Source: Chitinispirillaceae bacterium
GTDB lineage: Bacteria; Fibrobacterota; Chitinivibrionia; Chitinivibrionales; Chitinispirillaceae
Assembly (NCBI GenBank): GCA_016926315.1
Contig: JAFGOU010000080.1
Location: 1 to 7,154 of the forward strand
Length of the DNA: 7,154 nt
Direction: 5' to 3'
Below the pieces are notes generated by a model. The model was not told where the DNA came from, did no database searches, and saw nothing but the letters and a program-made list of their open reading frames with translations. Made by a program: the position numbers and the translations under genes. Positions 6,110 through 7,154 of this stretch are shown here, in pieces; position 1 is the first letter of the stretch, and the number at the start of each line of letters is the position of its first letter.

Positions 6110-7154
6110 ATGCGAAAAGCATTTTTTTTATCTATGCCGGCAGTGCTGCTGTTTTTAACGGTCGAAGGCATGGGTTCAACCGCCTCAATTGTGCCTGCCG
6201 CCTTCACCGGAGACACGGTGGCTTCATCGCAACATCCCCTGGCCGCCCAGATCAACGGTTTTATCAAGAATCAGGCTTCTTTCACCGAACCATTTTTACC
6301 GACCGGTTTGACGCGCACCGATTATCTCCGCAGCATCGAGAAAATCGTGCGCGGAATGGTGAAATACCAGAATTCAAACGGCCAGATCGTCGATCCGGTC
6401 ATCGGGCGGGAGCACCAATACGCCACGCCTTGTTTCGCCCATGCGGTGGCGGTGTTGTGCGGAAGCGGGTTTATAAATGATTCGACATTGCTTCAGGCCG
6501 GGATAAAGGCCATGGACGCCTCCATCGGTCACATGCTCAGGGATGACGTTCCGGATTCGCACGGCGATTTTTTCACGGTTCCGATGATGCTTGCGTTCTG
6601 GAATTTTAAAAACGTTGTTGCAGCGTCCAAGATCTCTTCCTGGCGCACCGACCTTGGGAGAATCAACCCATCGGCCGTCTATATCAATGCGGCGCCGAAC
6701 TGGATCGGCATCAACATGACCGGCGAGTTCCTGCGCTATGTGGAGGGATTGACCTCGATTTCTTATACGACAAGCAGGATTCTCTATCAAATCACACGGA
6801 TGGGAAAAGAAGGACTCTACCAGGACAGCTATTCGCCCGAAACAACCTCGGTTTCCAGCAGTACCGACGGTAATTCAATCGCTTATGATAATGTGGCCCG
6901 GGGTGTTCTCAATCTGGTCGCGATCAACGGATACCAGGGGAACGACTACCAGGAGCTCCGTCTTCGGCTCTGCCGGGGCGCGTGGACCGGTCTCCTGTAT
7001 CAGTCCCCCTTTGGTGAGGTCCCCACCGGCATGCGCAGTTCGCATCATTTCTGGAATGAGGCCTATGCCGCCTTTAATTATGAGGTATGGGCAGCGCACT
7101 TCGCCAGGGCGGGTAAACCGCAAATCGCGGGCGCGTTCAAGCGCGCGGCCATGC
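6110..7154 (+). CDS. Exported putative alpha/alpha-toroid enzyme for uronic polysaccharides, 3' end cut by window edge
   Basis: Open from ATG at 6110 to the right edge: 348 complete codons without a stop, so the C terminus is missing. Residues 1 to about 26 (MRKAFFLSMPAVLLFLTV, then small residues) form a signal peptide. The mature part is rich in helices with repeating aromatic/charged patterns. Conspicuous segments are PVIGREHQYATPCFAHA (96-112), NWIGINMTGEFLRY (about 197-210), AYDNVARG (258-265) and TGMRSSHHFWNEA (306-318). The last resembles, from memory, the RSSxHxWNEA-type segment of heparinase-like and related alpha/alpha-barrel proteins acting on uronic-acid polymers; H102, H312, H313 and E317 are candidate active-site residues. 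I cannot choose between a polysaccharide lyase, a beta-glucuronidase-type family such as GH154, and an uncharacterised family. It is divergent from the GH115/GH16 operon and shares its control region, consistent with joint use on a glucuronate-bearing glycan. Gene reality is firm; function is low confidence. Confidence 0.8.
   Translation, partial: MRKAFFLSMPAVLLFLTVEGMGSTASIVPAAFTGDTVASSQHPLAAQINGFIKNQASFTEPFLPTGLTRTDYLRSIEKIVRGMVKYQNSNGQIVDPVIGREHQYATPCFAHAVAVLCGSGFINDSTLLQAGIKAMDASIGHMLRDDVPDSHGDFFTVPMMLAFWNFKNVVAASKISSWRTDLGRINPSAVYINAAPNWIGINMTGEFLRYVEGLTSISYTTSRILYQITRMGKEGLYQDSYSPETTSVSSSTDGNSIAYDNVARGVLNLVAINGYQGNDYQELRLRLCRGAWTGLLYQSPFGEVPTGMRSSHHFWNEAYAAFNYEVWAAHFARAGKPQIAGAFKRAAM

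Noticed and set aside
6374..6790. 138-codon minus-strand open frame under the divergent gene
   Set aside because: Opposite-strand shadow of a convincing signal-peptide-bearing plus-strand coding frame; no recognisable motif of its own.

Overview
The window looks like a carbohydrate-degradation locus from a Fibrobacterota-type bacterium (Fibrobacter / Chitinispirillum / Chitinivibrio relatives), with moderately GC-rich genes. The lineage guess rests on three things read in the sequence: a TIGR02147/DUF4423-type protein, a family originally described as a Fibrobacter succinogenes paralogous set; a type IX secretion (T9SS) type A-like C-terminal tail on a secreted glycosidase; and a lipoprotein with the DUF2341 + LamG layout common in that group. 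No rRNA or other phylogenetic marker is present, so the assignment is tentative.

Layout. Four genes lie head to tail on the minus strand. In transcription order they are a TIGR02147-family putative regulator (5747-4902), a large lipoprotein with carboxypeptidase-regulatory-like, DUF2341 and LamG domains (4912-3281), a secreted GH16 beta-glycanase with a sorting tail (3242-2220), and a secreted GH115 alpha-glucuronidase (2183 to beyond the left edge). The first two genes overlap by 11 bases, and the next two gaps are 38 and 36 bases, so a single operon is very likely. A 362-base intergenic region (5748-6109) separates this operon from a divergent plus-strand gene (6110 to beyond the right edge). 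That gene encodes an exported protein that looks like an alpha/alpha-toroid enzyme acting on uronic-acid-containing polysaccharide; its exact family is not established.

Working together (inference). GH115 enzymes remove (4-O-methyl-)glucuronic acid side chains from xylan-like polymers, GH16 enzymes cut beta-glucan or galactan backbones, the LamG lipoprotein could hold or sense glycan at the cell envelope, and the TIGR02147 protein has two helix-turn-helix-like segments suited to controlling the locus. The intergenic region carries a perfect 7-4-7 inverted repeat (GTGGAAA / TTTCCAC) plus two more TTCCAC copies, one inside a candidate promoter of the divergent gene. These are plausible operator sites. 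The result resembles a polysaccharide utilization locus without SusC/SusD, run by a regulator class of unproven function. The GH16 gene is visibly AT-richer than its neighbours, suggesting separate acquisition. No RNA genes, CRISPR arrays, insertion sequences or convincing terminators were seen.
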